Source: Lamellibrachia satsuma (taxonomy: Eukaryota > Annelida > Polychaeta > Sabellida > Siboglinidae). Taken from it: 64,000 nt of DNA. Positions within the stretch are counted from its first letter, which is position 1. Each line of letters opens with the position of its first letter. The notes under the pieces were generated by a model. That model saw nothing but the letters and a program-made list of their open reading frames with translations. It made no database searches and was not told where the DNA came from. Shown here piece after piece: positions 37,691 through 50,173 of the stretch. The stretch spans positions 260,001 through 324,000 of the forward strand of contig BSQZ01000036.1 in assembly GCA_033239005.1 (NCBI GenBank). The letters are read 5' to 3'. The position numbers and the translations under genes are program-made.

Positions 37691-38175
37691 TTTTAAAACT
37701 AACTTCAGTATACGAAAAATGTAACACTTTTATTTTGCACATGGAAGCATGTGATTAAACACTTACATTGCTATGCCTGCGCTCATTTGACGTATAATTT
37801 CATCTGTGCCAAATCGGCGTCATGATAGACAACTTTCAAGAAATAAATACACACGTATCGCCTAAGCAAGGTAATATTTGGCATACTCTTTGATATAATT
37901 ATAGCCAATGTAACCTATTACCACATATACTCCATAATACGCCAAACATATATGAATTAATCTTTTAAATCTGATTCGCCCCCTCCCTACTGAAGACACG
38001 TGACTTTTTGTGCCATATTTCCGTGTCCGTTATGGGAATTTCTACGAAACCCGTTTAGTCGGCGTATCGTCGTCTCATACCTTCAATCAATTGAGGCCGG
38101 CCAGCGACCCCGGGCCAAAAACCTACCACCCCTGACACAAAACGTGCTTAAAGGGAGCGTACAGCGATCTTCATT
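37691..38175. other. Non-coding region next to the CR1 3' end
   Basis: The block AAAGGGAGCGTACAGCGATC with TTCATTGGTT (38150-38178) recurs diverged at 43382-43422. It is where the CR1 element inserted. Nothing else recognised. Confidence 0.45.
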
Positions 38176-38299
38176 GGTTAATTTAACAAGATTTAACAAG
38201 ATTGCCATCCCAAACAACACGTTCCAGATGGCAAGTGGACAAGGAAGCCATTGGCTTATCGAGTGTCCAACCATTTTATTATCTATGTATAGCCTGCTC

Positions 38300-41130
38300 T
38301 TATCATATATCTGTCAATTCTATTTTTAAACATATTCACACTACTAGCATTAACACAATCATTTGGCAGTTTGTTCCATTCATTTATCACCCTCTGTGAG
38401 AAAGATTATTTTCTCATGTCCAACCTACACTGTTCTTTAACTAATGCTGCTTTGTTTCCTCTGGTTCTACTGCCTTCTTTAAGTTTGAAGAACATATTCC
38501 TATCAACATCCTCATAACCGTTCACTATTTTAAACACTTCTATTTGATCTCCTCTTAGTCTCCTGGTCTCTAGTGTTGTCAAATCACATTGTAATAAGCG
38601 ACTTTCGTAACTAAGGTCTCTCAATTCTGGAATCATTTTAGTTGCTCTTCGTTGTATTCTTTCTAGCTTGTCTATGTCCTTCTTACGATACGGCCTCCAT
38701 GCTTGTATACAATATTCCAAATGTGGTCTAACTATTGCTTTGTACAGAGGTACAATTAGTTGTTTCTCCTCATACGTGATAGTTCTCCTAATTAGCCCTA
38801 GAATTTTATTTCTTTTCGAAGCAGCAATCCCACATTGCTCTGAAACTTTCATGTCAGCACTAAATGTTACACCTAAGTCCTTTTCTTGTGTGGTTCTACC
38901 TAGTACAGCATCCCCCATTTTATATTCTTCGTCCATGTTTCCATGTCCTATGTGTATGCATTTACACTTCCCAAAATTGAATAACATTTGCCATTTTTCT
39001 GACCTTTTAACTAATTTATCTAGATCATCCTGTAAACTTTGTTTATCTGTATCATTAGTAACCTTTCTGAATACTTTTGTGTCATCTGCAAATTTGAGTA
39101 CTTTGCTAGATATGTCATCTTCCAAATCATTTATATATATTAAAAACAGTATAGGGCCTAATACTGATCCATGTGGTACCCCACTCAGAACAGATTTCCA
39201 GTTGGAAATCTCACCATCTAGTATTACTCTCTGTCTTCTGTGTGTAAGCCACTTTTCTATCCAGTTTATTACATCATTACCTATACCATGGGCTTTTAGT
39301 TTAAGTAACAATCTTTGATGTGGCACTTTATCGAAAGCTTTCTGAAAATCTAAATATACAACATCCACTGGTGACCCGTCATCTACCCACTTTGTAATTT
39401 CTTCCAAAAAACCTAAGAGATTGGTTAGACATGACCTTGCTTTTAAAAACCCATGCATTTATTAATTTATGTTTTACAAGGAATTCCACCATGTGGTTTC
39501 TAATTAATGTTTCGAGTAATTTACATACAACTGATGTTAAACTCACTGGTCTTTGATTTTTTGCTTTGTTCCTCGATCCTTTCTTAAATAGCGGTGTAAT
39601 GTTTGCTTCTTTCCATTCTGAAAGAACTATTCCTTCTTCTAGTGACAAGTTAAAAAATGGTGTACTAATTTGCTCAACAATTTCCTTAAGCAGTTTTGGT
39701 GGTATCCCATAAACTCCAGGTGATTTATTATCTTTCATCTTGTTAATTTTCTTTGCTATCATTTCAGGAGTTACAAATAACTGCCCCAAATTTTCTGATT
39801 TATTGCCCTCAAATTTAGTAAATGGAACTGGAAGTGAGCTGATATCTTCAGTGGTAAAAACTGAGCTGAAATACTCATTCAGGACCTCTGCATTTGAAAC
39901 CCGTCTGAAATGATGTTTTCACTGTTGTTTTCCAGTGGTCCGACCTTATCTTGAACTTTCTGTTTACTCCTTACATAAGCATAGACACTCTTGCTGTCAT
40001 TTTTTATATTACCTGCCAATTTTTGTTCAAAGGTTCTTTTAGATCTTCTAATTTCAGTTGTAGCTAGGTTAAGTGCCTCTTTGTAGTTTGTGTAGTCTTC
40101 TACATTTCCAGTGTGTTGTATATACCCTCCACAGCATCTGTTTGTGAGCAATTTTTCTAAAAGCCTCTTTTGACAGGTGTTTCTTCCTGGACCTTTTCCC
40201 TTGTTTTCTTAATGGAAAATATTTCTCAATGATGCCCTCAATCTCTAATTTTAAACAAGTCCAACATTATGTTGCTATCTTGTTCTTCAGCAAGTTATTC
40301 CAATCTATATTTGTTAGATATGTTCTCATCTCTTTATATTTGCCTTTGTTGAAGTTCTTCCTCCATTGTTTTTTATATGTATTCCCTGTTTTTACTTTTA
40401 TATTAAAATGGATTTGGTTATGGTCACTTGAACCCAAAGGTTCGTGTTCTTTAACATTATCAACTAATTCATTTTGAGAAGACAAAATTAAATCTAACAC
40501 ATTCCCTCCTCTGGTTGGTTCCAAGACACGTTGCGTAAGGAAACAATCCTGTGTTAGAAGTAGAAACTGATGGTCGTCACCTCTAGCACTCTCCAATGAT
40601 TCCCATTGTATATGGCCATGTTTAAAATCACCCATTATAACACATTCCCCCTTGCTCACCTCCCTTATCGCCTTTTGTAATTTTACATCTGCCTCTTGCC
40701 CTATGTTAGGACTACGATAAACTACTCCTATTGTTAATGTTGAGTTCCTGGTAACTATGTTACACCAAATTGCTTCCTCACAATCTGCTTCACTTTTCAG
40801 TGTTATTTCATATGCTTGGATAGATTCTTTAATATATAAAATGACTCCACCTCCCCTTTTTTCTCTCTTCTTCTCTATCCTTCCTAAACATTGCATAGCC
40901 TGTCAGTGCTAACTCAGCATCTACTATATCTTTATTTGCCTATGATTCTGTGATGCCTATTACATGAGGATCAATATCTGCTACCATAATGTCTAGCTCA
41001 CTTTTTTATTTATTATGCTCCTGGCATTTAAGCATACACATTTAAGTTCATTGTCTGAAATTATTGGTGAACATTTCTTTGGATGTGTATTTGTAGTAGT
41101 ACTCCTTTGAGTTTTCTCTGTCAATTCCCC
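38300..41130 (-). pseudogene. CR1 ORF2: endonuclease and reverse transcriptase, broken
   Basis: Endonuclease motifs in order: LNARSI (near 41020), IGITES (near 40950), VVYRSPN, GDFKHGH (N changed to K, near 40620), SSDHNQI (near 40420). The reverse transcriptase has NKSPGVYGIPPKLL, LDFQKAFDKVPHQR, SGVPHGSVLGPILF (Q changed to H) and FADD (near 39090). The frame breaks near 40267, 39879 and 39460, and a nonsense TAA at 38406 cuts the conserved end about 40 codons early. Confidence 0.9.
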
Positions 41131-41138
41131 CTGCGCAT

Positions 41139-42330
41139 CTAGTTTAAATAATTGATGGTACCTGTGGCCTCGTCGACAACTCTGACAAACTCACACCCAA
41201 GAACTGCAGCACCCTTCCCTGTCAGATGAAGTCCATCTCTCATGAAAAAGTCATCTCTTCCCACAAAGTTTAACCACATGTCTACGAAGCCTACGCCCTC
41301 CTCCATACATACCTTCTGTACTTGTGTGTTGATCGCCATCCTCCTATAGGTCCTATATTCTTCACCCCTGCCTCCCGTTATTGGTAATATCCCCGACAAT
41401 ACAATCTGTTCAACTCATGCCTCTTTGAGTGACCTGATCAACCTCCTGTACTTACCAACGATGGCTGACGTTCCCTCCTTCTCGGCATTTTTCGTTCCCA
41501 CATGCACGAGAATAGCATCTCCCGTGCCACCACCCATGACTTGTCCTGCCTTCTCTGCTATATCCTCTATTTTGCCCCTGGTAGACATACTGTTGTGTCA
41601 TCTCCTCTGTTTACAATTTTATCCACTTTCCTAATGATGGAATCCCTCATAAATACCCGGGCTTTCCTCGCCTTCCCCTGTGATACTACATCAGCAAAGC
41701 TCCTTTCCTGTCGCACACTATGCCCCCTTTCTCTTCTATCATCAACCTTTACTGTCTTACCACCTGACAATCCCTCTCCACTCACCCGCTTACCTTTCTT
41801 TTGTTGCATACTCTGCCTCCTGTCATCTTTCTTCTTCTGATACACAGTATTCTCGTTTTCTCCGCTCTTGTTATCCTCGACCAACCTACCACCTGACAAT
41901 CCCTCTTCACTCACTCGTTTATCTTCCTTTTTCCATCTTTCTTCTTCTTACCAACTTTCTCCCTCACATTGCCACTGCTCTCCTTGCTCTCACCACCTCT
42001 GTTCTCCTCGTTTTCACTACGTCTGCTCTCCTCGTTCTCACCGCATCTGCTCTCCTCGGTCTCACCACCTCTGCTCTCATCATTCTCACCACCTCTGCTC
42101 TCTTCTTTCTTACCCTTCCCTGTCATCATCAAAATCATATGCCTTAACTCATTTAACTGCTCTTGCAGATATTTCACTGTCATACACCCCTTACACACGA
42201 AATGAAAATCATCTGCATGCACCTCTGCCCATGAATTTGCACACCCGGACTTTGCAAAGTCTATTCAGTTGTCGCAGCTAGAGCATGTCAAATTACGCTT
42301 CGCCTTTACTTGGCGTTTGGACGGCGCCAT
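41139..42330 (-). pseudogene. CR1 ORF1: zinc-finger (PHD-like) plus SGNH esterase protein, broken
   Basis: Starts MAPSKRQVKAK at 42330. A cysteine-histidine cluster follows (C-S-S-C, then C-A-N, HADDFH and CKGC), a PHD-like finger, interrupted by a stop at 42267. A charged repeat follows with five 8-residue units of the SRGGENDE type. The C-terminal half is an SGNH esterase: block I reads RDSIIRK (usually GDSI), block III VHVGTKNA and block V DGLHLT, ending INYLN at 41139. The frame shifts near 41910 and near 41570, and one stop interrupts the esterase. In CR1 families this protein binds RNA and has esterase activity; here it is only a relic. Confidence 0.85.
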
Positions 42331-42488
42331 GTTAGAAATTAAATTTATATTTGTTTATAATCCGTTTATAATCAATTTATACTAGGTAGTCTTCACAAAG
42401 ACTGTTTTTGTGTTGTAATACACACTTTATGCTATTTTACTTAGGTCTTAATTAAATTTACAACTGCCTTGCCGCTTACTTTCTATGT

Positions 42489-42850
42489 AACAGCTGACTA
42501 CAACAAAGCGTAATATCGCTCGTGCTAACGAACATTCAGTGACCTTCTTTAAATTCCACTGAATTACTATCTACGGCTAACTGTTAACAATAAATGTTGC
42601 TAAAACAAAATATTCAGGATCTCAATCTTTAATATGTACTGAATTATTTACAATAATAGTATGTCTTGTATTATGTACCCAATCAACTGACCACAACAAA
42701 CCTTAATTATCGCTCGCGCTACCGAGTCTTCGGAGATCTACGATATAAACTACCCTAAATTACTCCTACAGCTAAATTTTAACAGCAACTATTGCCTAAA
42801 CAAGGACTCTCTTAAGTTTATGTTTAATATGCACGTAATAATAATACTTA
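42489..42850 (-). repeat. Two diverged tandem units upstream of CR1 ORF1 (5' leader monomers)
   Basis: A unit of about 195 bases containing CTGACTACAACAAAGC, TATCGCTCGTGCTA and AACAGC at 42489 recurs at 42684 with CTGACCACAACAAACC and TATCGCTCGCGCTA. They lie directly 5' of the ORF1 start. Tandem promoter monomers are known for some LINEs such as mouse L1; applying this to CR1 here is inference. Confidence 0.65.
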
Positions 42851-43808
42851 TCCGATCAATAGTCCACGCTTTAGATAAATATCAAATCCACCAAATTAAA
42901 TTCCGTGTTCTCCTCAAGATTTCCCAAGATGCACTATCAATTGAACGACAGTTCTACGGGACAATGCGACACTGAATGTATTGTTTAATATCTCGGTTGC
43001 TTAAATATAATGTACAGACAAAACGTGTTATTATCAACATATTTTTTTCAAATATACGTTTGTCAATGCAGTAGCCTAAACATGCCGGTTTACGACACAT
43101 ATAGTAATGGTTTTAGGTAGTTATTCGTATACCAATAAATATTCACATTTGAATGTGAATTTCTTTTTCATATTATGCTTTATTGATCTGTTAAATTCAC
43201 GTTTCATACAATTTCTGACGATAAACATACTAGAGTAATAAATGATAAAGCATGAAGTATAAGAATGGTAATCTAGGTATACTTTGAGATCGAAACATTA
43301 AGATAAATGGGACATTTTTATTATACGAAATCCCCAACTAGCTTCGCATCAGTTATCCGATGAAAACCGGTGTTCCTTCCTTTAAAGGGAGTGTACAACG
43401 CTTTTCATTGGTTGACCAAGGGGTCGTCGCATAAATACTCAAAGCCAAAAAAAACGTATATTGGTGGGCGGTGGTTTAGTCCTCCCATGTTTTGTGGGCC
43501 AAGCGAATCTCAGTTGCAGTGGCGCCACCCGAAGAATGAAATCGATATTAATTCATATTGACGCTTGGCTATACAAATTCTTTTAAAACTTTTTCTTACA
43601 ACTGTTTAAAAAAGTCGAATATAGTATTGTGGGGTGGGGGTGTGGTGGGGAAGGGGTGGGGAGGGGGTCTGAACAACTACTAAGCACTAAACGTTTTTTT
43701 TCTGAGAACTTATGCGACGACCCCTAATGCGATAAACCCCCCACACTCTTCCTCCGTTCGGTGTATTCTAGAGCTATAATCATAATACAAGTGATGTTTC
43801 TTTTTCAG
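42851..43808. other. Non-coding region upstream of the fucosyltransferase exon
   Basis: Likely intron of the fucosyltransferase gene at least near its right end, since a polypyrimidine tract and CAG precede 43809. A G-rich run (GGGGTGGGGGTGTGGTGGGG) lies at 43631-43665. I could not find the first exon with an ATG. Confidence 0.45.
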
Positions 43809-44824
43809 GAAAGCCACTGTTGACTGTCTTCACCACGAGTGTGTGCTTCGTCACTATTTTTGTTCTCGTGAACATTGATTTAAACGGGATTAAGCTGTTC
43901 AAAACTATCAAAATATCGCTGCGAACAAACACAACAACGACGACGAGGGTGAGTGTTGGTGCGGGTGTGCGGGCGGGTGTGCGTGCGGGTGTGCGCGCAC
44001 GTTACAACGTCACGTATTCAAACCCGGGGCGTTTGGGCAACAAGATATTCGCATACGCTTCTGTTATTGCGATCGCCCGCAACAACAACTTAAATCCGGT
44101 ACTGTCGCCCGGTAGCAGCCTGAGAAACGTGTTCCAAGTGACGGCCGACATTCTGGATAAACGACGCAGCCGTAGTCCGTGGCGTCTCTTCTACGAGAAG
44201 CAAGCGTGCGCGTTCGATAGGCGAACTCTCAACTTAAAGCCAGGTATGAACATAGAGTTCGTTAGTTACTTGCAATCGTGGAAATATTTCCGAAACTTTA
44301 CGGACGAAGTTCGCCGAGAGCTACGCTTTGTCGACACCGTACAACACGAGGCGGACGCTTACGTGAAGTCAGTCGTGGAGCGGCACTTCGGTCGTAACTC
44401 CAGCGGAGTGGTCACCGTCGGAATCCACGTGCGCCGAAGTGACATGGCTAGCAGTGCTGCCAACAGCCGTGGCTACACAGTCGCCAGTGCCGATTACATA
44501 AAGAGTGCAATGTTTTACTTCCAGACGAAGTACAAAAAGGTAGTCTTTATCGTTTGTACGGATGACGTCACGTGGTGCGAACGAAATGTAGCGCCACTTG
44601 ACAAGCGTGTTGTCATCTCTCGGGACGCCAAGAATGCTGTCGACCTGGCGATACTGGCTCTATGTCAACACAGCATCATAACGACAGGGACATTCGGCTG
44701 GTGGGGAGCGTGGCTGGCGGGCGGAACGACTATTTATTATAAGCGTTTCCCGAGACCGGGGTCGCCAATAGCGAGTGACTTTAACAGGGGTGACTACTTT
44801 CCGCCACGGTGGATAGCTTTGTAG
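43809..44824 (+). CDS. Galactoside alpha-1,2-fucosyltransferase (GT11), last exon
   Basis: A splice acceptor (TTTCTTTTTCAG) ends at 43808 and the frame is open to TAG at 44822-44824. No in-frame ATG opens it, so an upstream exon supplies the start. Order of parts: a membrane anchor (LLTVFTTSVCFVTIFVLVNI), a short stem with TTTTT and VRAG repeats, then the GT11 domain: NPGRLGNKIFAYAS, the donor-binding GIHVRRSDM (44420-44446), a VVFIVCTDD segment and TTGTFGWWGAWLAGG (44684-44728). The family transfers fucose from GDP-fucose to galactose in alpha-1,2 linkage in the Golgi lumen, with this type II layout. All motifs are intact, so the gene looks functional. Its acceptor cannot be told from sequence. 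Confidence 0.93.
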
Positions 44825-44883
44825 CATTTCTCTCACAATTCAATATACGCAGTATTAACTTAATATCAACACCCGAATCCCGA

Positions 44884-44886
<3 letters not shown>

Positions 44887-44972
<86 letters not shown>
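44887..44972. repeat. TA microsatellite after the fucosyltransferase stop
   Basis: About 40 TA units with one GATA interruption, then TGTGTATATGTG. It starts about 60 bases after the stop codon, probably in the 3' UTR. Confidence 0.95.
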
Positions 44973-44977
<5 letters not shown>

Positions 44978-45469
44978 ATATGTGTATATGTGTATAAGGC
45001 AACAGTCTACCTAAATATGTACTTCCAGATTTCATATGTACAGCTGCTGTATTAGTCATCTATCATCGTTCTTTAATAAATTAACTCATAAGAAAACAGA
45101 CGAGTTAATTTTGCAATAATCATATGTGCTCCACAGGCGGATCCAGAGGGTGGGTCCAGGGGGTCCGGACCCCCACTTTTTTGAGTACCAAAAAATCTAT
45201 TGCAATTGCATGTTAACGGGGGACAAAGACATTGCAAAGAAACAACACAAGCTCAAACCTGTAGCTTACTACGTACGAATTCTTTAGTAGCAGTCCTACG
45301 TTTTCAGACACTGATCTAGCGCAGACGATATACATGGCGTCCAGGGGATCCCCAAAGCTATTCTTAGCATTATCGGTGACGTCGTTCATATCTTCACTGC
45401 ACACGCACACCGCACGCACGTGTATACACACACGCCCACCTCATGTTTGACCATATCTCCCCGAGAAAG

Positions 45470-46350
45470 AATGAACATACTATGGGAATGTTTGGCGCTC
45501 ATAGACGTGTTGGGCGCAGTTGCTGGATCTAGGCCTTCTATCAAAATTGACCTACGGAATCACTGGAAACACTCAAAATTGGATCAAATCTTTTCTATCC
45601 AACCGCAAACAGAGAGTCTCAGTTAACGGTGCCCTGTCGGATTAAGTTCTAGGACCTGTCCTCTTCTTACTCTACATAAATGACATAGATGGGAACATCA
45701 AATCTTCTATACATATTATTATATATTGTAACATTTCTTCCAAAACCGACCACGAAATTCTCCAAACTGACCTAAGCCATCTCCAAACATGGTCAGACAA
45801 ATGGCAAATGGAATTTAATGTATGTAAATGTGTCCACCTTCCAATAACAAACAAAACTAAACCCAGCCCGTACAAGTACTCGCTTGATTTCTGGCCAGCC
45901 ATTATCAACTGTACCCAGCCACTCATATCTCGGAGTAAAACTGGATTCCAAATTAACCTGGACAAATCACGTCACTGACATAACTTCAGAATATTCGAAA
46001 GTTTTAGGCATGATTAAACGAACTCTTGGCCCATGTAAACCCGAAGTTAAACAGCCTACAACATGCTAATCCGGCCAAAACTCGAGTACTCTTCACCCAT
46101 ATGGAATCCTCACACCTTTTCACAAGTTAAAAGCCTTGAAAGAGTACAACACTCTGCTGCCATATTTGTTAAAAATGATTACAGATGGAACACAAATCCA
46201 GCTGATCTAATTACTGCCCTTGGATGGCCAACCATCGAAAGAAGACGTATCATTAAACAAGCCACAACCTTCTACAAAATTCTAAATAACATTATTGAGA
46301 TCACCTCCACCCTCCAGGCCTACAAACCCGCTCTCGAACCCGCGGACAAT
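45470..46350 (+). mobile_element. Degraded LINE reverse transcriptase (third lineage)
   Basis: Pieces in several frames: NWIKSFLSNRKQRVSVNGAL, VLGPVLFLLYINDIDGNI, WSDKWQMEFNVCKC, SYLGVKLDSKLTWTNHV, then IRPKLEYSSPIWNPHT and VQHSAAIFVKNDYRW (46063-46356). The region that should hold FADD is lost. Five or more frame breaks; an old copy. Confidence 0.85.
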
Positions 46351-47151
46351 ACGTAGCCCCCAGGTGTCGTATAAATGCAATAATCTTTTTATTTTATCCC
46401 CGAACCATTCGCATATGGAATATGATTCCACCAAAAATTACCAACATAAAAAACCCAAAATCATTTCAAGAAGCTATTATGGAACTCCCTTTCACCACAC
46501 TTCCTCACCTAAACTGCCTTTAAAACACAGTGCTCAGCGTAAACTTATCCATGGTGTGGGTATGGAGACTGTCTGTGTGTGCATGTGGCAAGACAGCGAC
46601 AGTATCCATACACGTAACCAACCTATTAAACATTTTCATTTAACATCCTATACATAAAATAAATAAAACTATCAGATAAAAACCATTTCAGCAACATTAA
46701 ATATACTAGTCCTTTAATCCTTGTACCACCCACAGCGCATGCGCACAGTCCACCACAAACTCCTGCGTTAGCCCAAGTTTGGGCTGTTTGGAGTATAACC
46801 ACTTGACACTTGAGAAACAGACGCGCTGGTCGTTTGATGAAAATCGTCTGCATTAGTTCTTCGGACCGGACTTTCAAGATAACAATTAGCATTTTTACAG
46901 TTAAAAACCTAAAGTATCCTATCGTATCAGCAACGTCTTTGAATATCTTAATCATTATAACAAGTAATACACGTTTTAAAATCACATTTCGCTGTCAGTG
47001 AGATCATTTTAACATAAAACCAAGATGAGTTATGTATTTTTTAATGACATTATTAGACTTAGCTGCCTGTCGGCCGTATTTCAAGACTGTATGCTGTAAG
47101 GTTGGTATTATGACAGTAGCCCCTACTAAATATTTCATTTAAGCCAGACTT

Positions 47152-47493
47152 GTGCTAGAAGTCACCTATCTATTTGAGCCCACACAGTCATCGTCCTCGC
47201 CTAACCTGACTGAATGTCTCGAGCACGCAGATGAAAACATCTTCCCGAACATCCACACCCCGTTGAGGATCGGTTGCACTCTTCCTGTTGGAAGTTGGGA
47301 CGCACAGCGTTCATTCGCCTGCCTGCGACGGGTCAAAACCTACCTAGGCAACAGGATGGGAGAAAATCGGCTTTCTGGGCTCACCGTGACGAACATGAAC
47401 CACGGCATGGAGATTGATATGGAAACAGTTTGTCAAATGTTCATAGAAAGGAACAAACGGAAAATGTTCTCAAGCTACATACTGTATCAATAA
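47152..47493 (+). pseudogene. hAT transposase C-terminal (dimerisation) fragment
   Basis: The open frame contains NIFPNIHTPLRIGCTLPVGS, then RSFACLRRVKTYLGNRMGEN, LSGLTVTNMNHGMEID and VCQMFIERNKRKMF. These follow the hAT dimerisation pattern (TLPV..ERSFSALRRLKTYLR..M...RL). The first residues have no ATG, so this is the end of a longer transposase whose other exons I cannot find. It supports reading 45134-50485 as a hAT element. Confidence 0.82.
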
Positions 47494-48667
47494 TTAACGT
47501 GACTCAAATCAGGTGTGCTAATATTATCACAATGGAAAAGGCAACGGGTACTGGAGCTTGATGTATAATGATTAACATATCTGCTGATTAACAACTGTTA
47601 TTAAAACAAAGCTGATGTAAACAGAGTTTCTAGTATCTAGTTGTATCCAGCACCCGGCAACGTTCTATTAACTGACTATTGTCTGCATAATTATATTGTG
47701 GTTAGAATGTTATGGTCTTTTGTGGTTTTATTCAACTAGTTAGCCTTTTCAGAACTGTTTCGCCAAGCTGACCTCAATGGTTCTTTAACGTCCCAAATTG
47801 AGACGGGACCGACATTAACGTGATCTCCGTGTCACGAGGGATACACAGTCTACAATGTTGAGAGCCAGGGTTATAAATCAAATATACTGTGTCCGGTTTG
47901 CGTCTTGAATTCAGAACTATGGCATGAAAGTACACAACGTCAATTAGTTATGTCACACTGTTCTTCTTTCTACGGCGTATGTATTTCTATGATGCGTTTT
48001 AATTTACAAGGCTCAAAGGTATCATGAAACATTTTAATCTACCAGTTTGCACTCACTGTTGTTATATGGTACTACTACTTTTAGCAGAATGTCTCCCGAT
48101 TCAAATTCAGATCAAGAATCGAATGGTGCGCTTTGAGAGAGAGATCTAGCCTTTTGGGGTATTGATTCATATATGTCTAAACGTTTCAGTTACACCTTAT
48201 CTCAGTTCAAACTTGATGCCACCACTTTCTATAATATGAAATCTAACTACTTTTATTATATAATTAGAACCTATATCAGCATGGGTTGGATGAGAAACTA
48301 TTAAACACAGTTTCCTTGGCAAAGGATGTGCTAAGTAATATAGAAAATGCGTGTAGCACTTTTTTAGTCAAAGATGCGTTAGTCTCTTTGTGTGCAAAGA
48401 TACTCGTTTTTTTATTAAACATTTGCATTGCTATAGTTGTTTTAGTCAATATTGCAATACATGGCACATGACATATGTTTAATATTGTCCTTTCGTTTGG
48501 ACATTTTCAGACCAACCTTCGTTGGAACAGGCCTACCTACAGGTGTAAATGAATCAAAATCCGCTGCGTTTTGCCGAAACTCTAGACTCAAAAGTAAATT
48601 TGACATTCGAAGTTATACTTATGTGACGAATACAAGAAAATACATAGGACTACTTTGTCACGATTTT

Positions 48668-50173
48668 GGTCTGGGAAAGCTACTTCAAAGAGCTACTGAA
48701 CCAGGAAAGAAATAACAACCATCTGGAATTACCATCATATGTAGAGGGGAAAGTGGAGTTAAGTGATATTACGGATACAGAGATGCAAACCGGGATGAAA
48801 GGGATGAAGAAGAGAAGAGCACCTGGTATCGATGAGATGCGTGTGGAGATTGTAATGGCAGCGGGGGGGAGTGGAATCAGCTGGCCAAAGAGGCTACTGA
48901 ATACATGTATGAGGCAAGGTAAAGTACCAGAGGAATGGCGGACAGGGCTAATAGTCCCAATATGGAAGAAAAAGGGATATGTGCAAGACCCAGGGAAATA
49001 CAGAGGCATCACACTTCTAAATCACACCATGAAACTGCTAGAGAGGATCCTGGATGTGAGGATCCGAAAGAACGTAGATCAAGAATTGGGTGAAGAACAA
49101 CAGGGATTCAGAAAGGGCAGAGGGATGACTGATGTGATGTTTGCATTAAGACAAATGATAGAGAAGAGGTTGGAGATGCAAGGGAGAATGGCAGTGGGAT
49201 TTGTGGACCTGGAGAAGGCCTATAGCACAGTCCCTAGAGAGATGGTGATGGCAACAGTGAGATGGATGGGAGTGCCAGAAGCAGAAAGCAGGATGGTGGA
49301 AGCAATGTATGAGAGAACAAAAGGAAGAGTTGTGGTAGGATCTGGGTTGTCGGAAGAGTTTCCAGTAAACATCGGTTTGAGGCAAGGAAGTGCCCTGAGC
49401 CCTTTACTGTTTATCATGGTGATGGAAATAATCAGCAGGAAGATCAACACGAAGGATATTCTCAGGAAGAAGATGTATGCAGACGATCTGGCCATAATAG
49501 CAGAAAGCAAACAAGACCAACAGGAAGTGTTGGAGGAATGGAAGGGGGTATTCGAGAAGCACGGACTGAGAATGAGCCTAGCGAAGACAGAAGTGATGTG
49601 GATTGGACACCAGAGAGAGGAGCTGAACATCAGGTTGGATGGCACGGAGATCAAGCAAGTGGATGGCTTTGTGTACCTTGGAGGAATGGTTACGGAGGAT
49701 GGGCATTTAGCGGCAGAAGTGCGACGTCGGACACAAGCGAGAGCGAATGCTTGGAGAAAGGTAGAGGGAGTGATGTTGGACAGAAAAATGTCAAAAAAGC
49801 TGACAGGGAAAGTCCTGAGAACGTGTGTTACACCAGCATGCCTGTATGGTCTAGTGGCGTTGACAGAACAACAACAACAGAAGCTGCAAGTGTGTGAGAA
49901 TAACTGGGTTCGTCGGTAAGAATGGATGCAAGCAAACTAGCAAAGAGAGCAGAGGTGGGAAAACATCAAGGACGCAGGAAAAGGGGAAGGCCACAGCTGA
50001 GATGGGAGGACTGCGTGAGGAGAGACATGAGAAGATCGGGGGAGGATGAAAGATGGAGAGAGGGAGCGGCCGATAAAAAAAACTATGGAAAGAAAGAAAG
50101 ACAGAAAGAGTGACTCGACAATATTTTACCTGACCCTCTCCCCTGTACAGCAGGGAACAAGGAGGAAGAGCAC
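48668..50173 (+). mobile_element. RTE-like LINE, 5'-truncated, with 16-bp target-site duplication
   Basis: Begins VWESYFKELLN right at the insertion point. The open frame (to 49919) holds RRAPGIDEMRVEIVMAAGG, KYRGITLLNHTMKLLERILD, FRKGRGMTDVMFALRQ, VDLEKAYSTVPREM, GLRQGSALSPLLFI and catalytic YADDLAIIAE (near 49480). After NWVRR the frame stops, then GRPQLRWEDCVRRD follows in another frame, so about 40 residues are deleted. ACTTTGTCACGATTTT flanks it at 48652-48667 and 50174-50189. This is the least decayed reverse transcriptase in the window (one long open frame). Confidence 0.93.

Larger units (their letters stand above)
38176..42330 (-). mobile_element. Nearly full-length CR1-like LINE with ORF1 and ORF2
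   Basis: On the minus strand: ORF1 (42330-41139), then ORF2 (about 41130-38300), then a short 3' UTR with the shared CR1 hairpin and AATCTTGTTAAATCTTGTTA tail near 38200-38176. This is the only copy in the window retaining ORF1. Several stops and frameshifts make it inactive. A tandem 5' leader appears to lie upstream at about 42489-42850, giving an original length of at least 4.7 kb. Confidence 0.92.

Noticed and set aside
38668..39318. Plus-strand open frame of 216 codons
   Set aside because: Antisense shadow of the CR1 reverse transcriptase; no domain of its own.
41425..42281. Plus-strand open frames of 69-155 codons rich in Ser, Pro and Leu
   Set aside because: Antisense shadows of the CR1 ORF1 on the minus strand.
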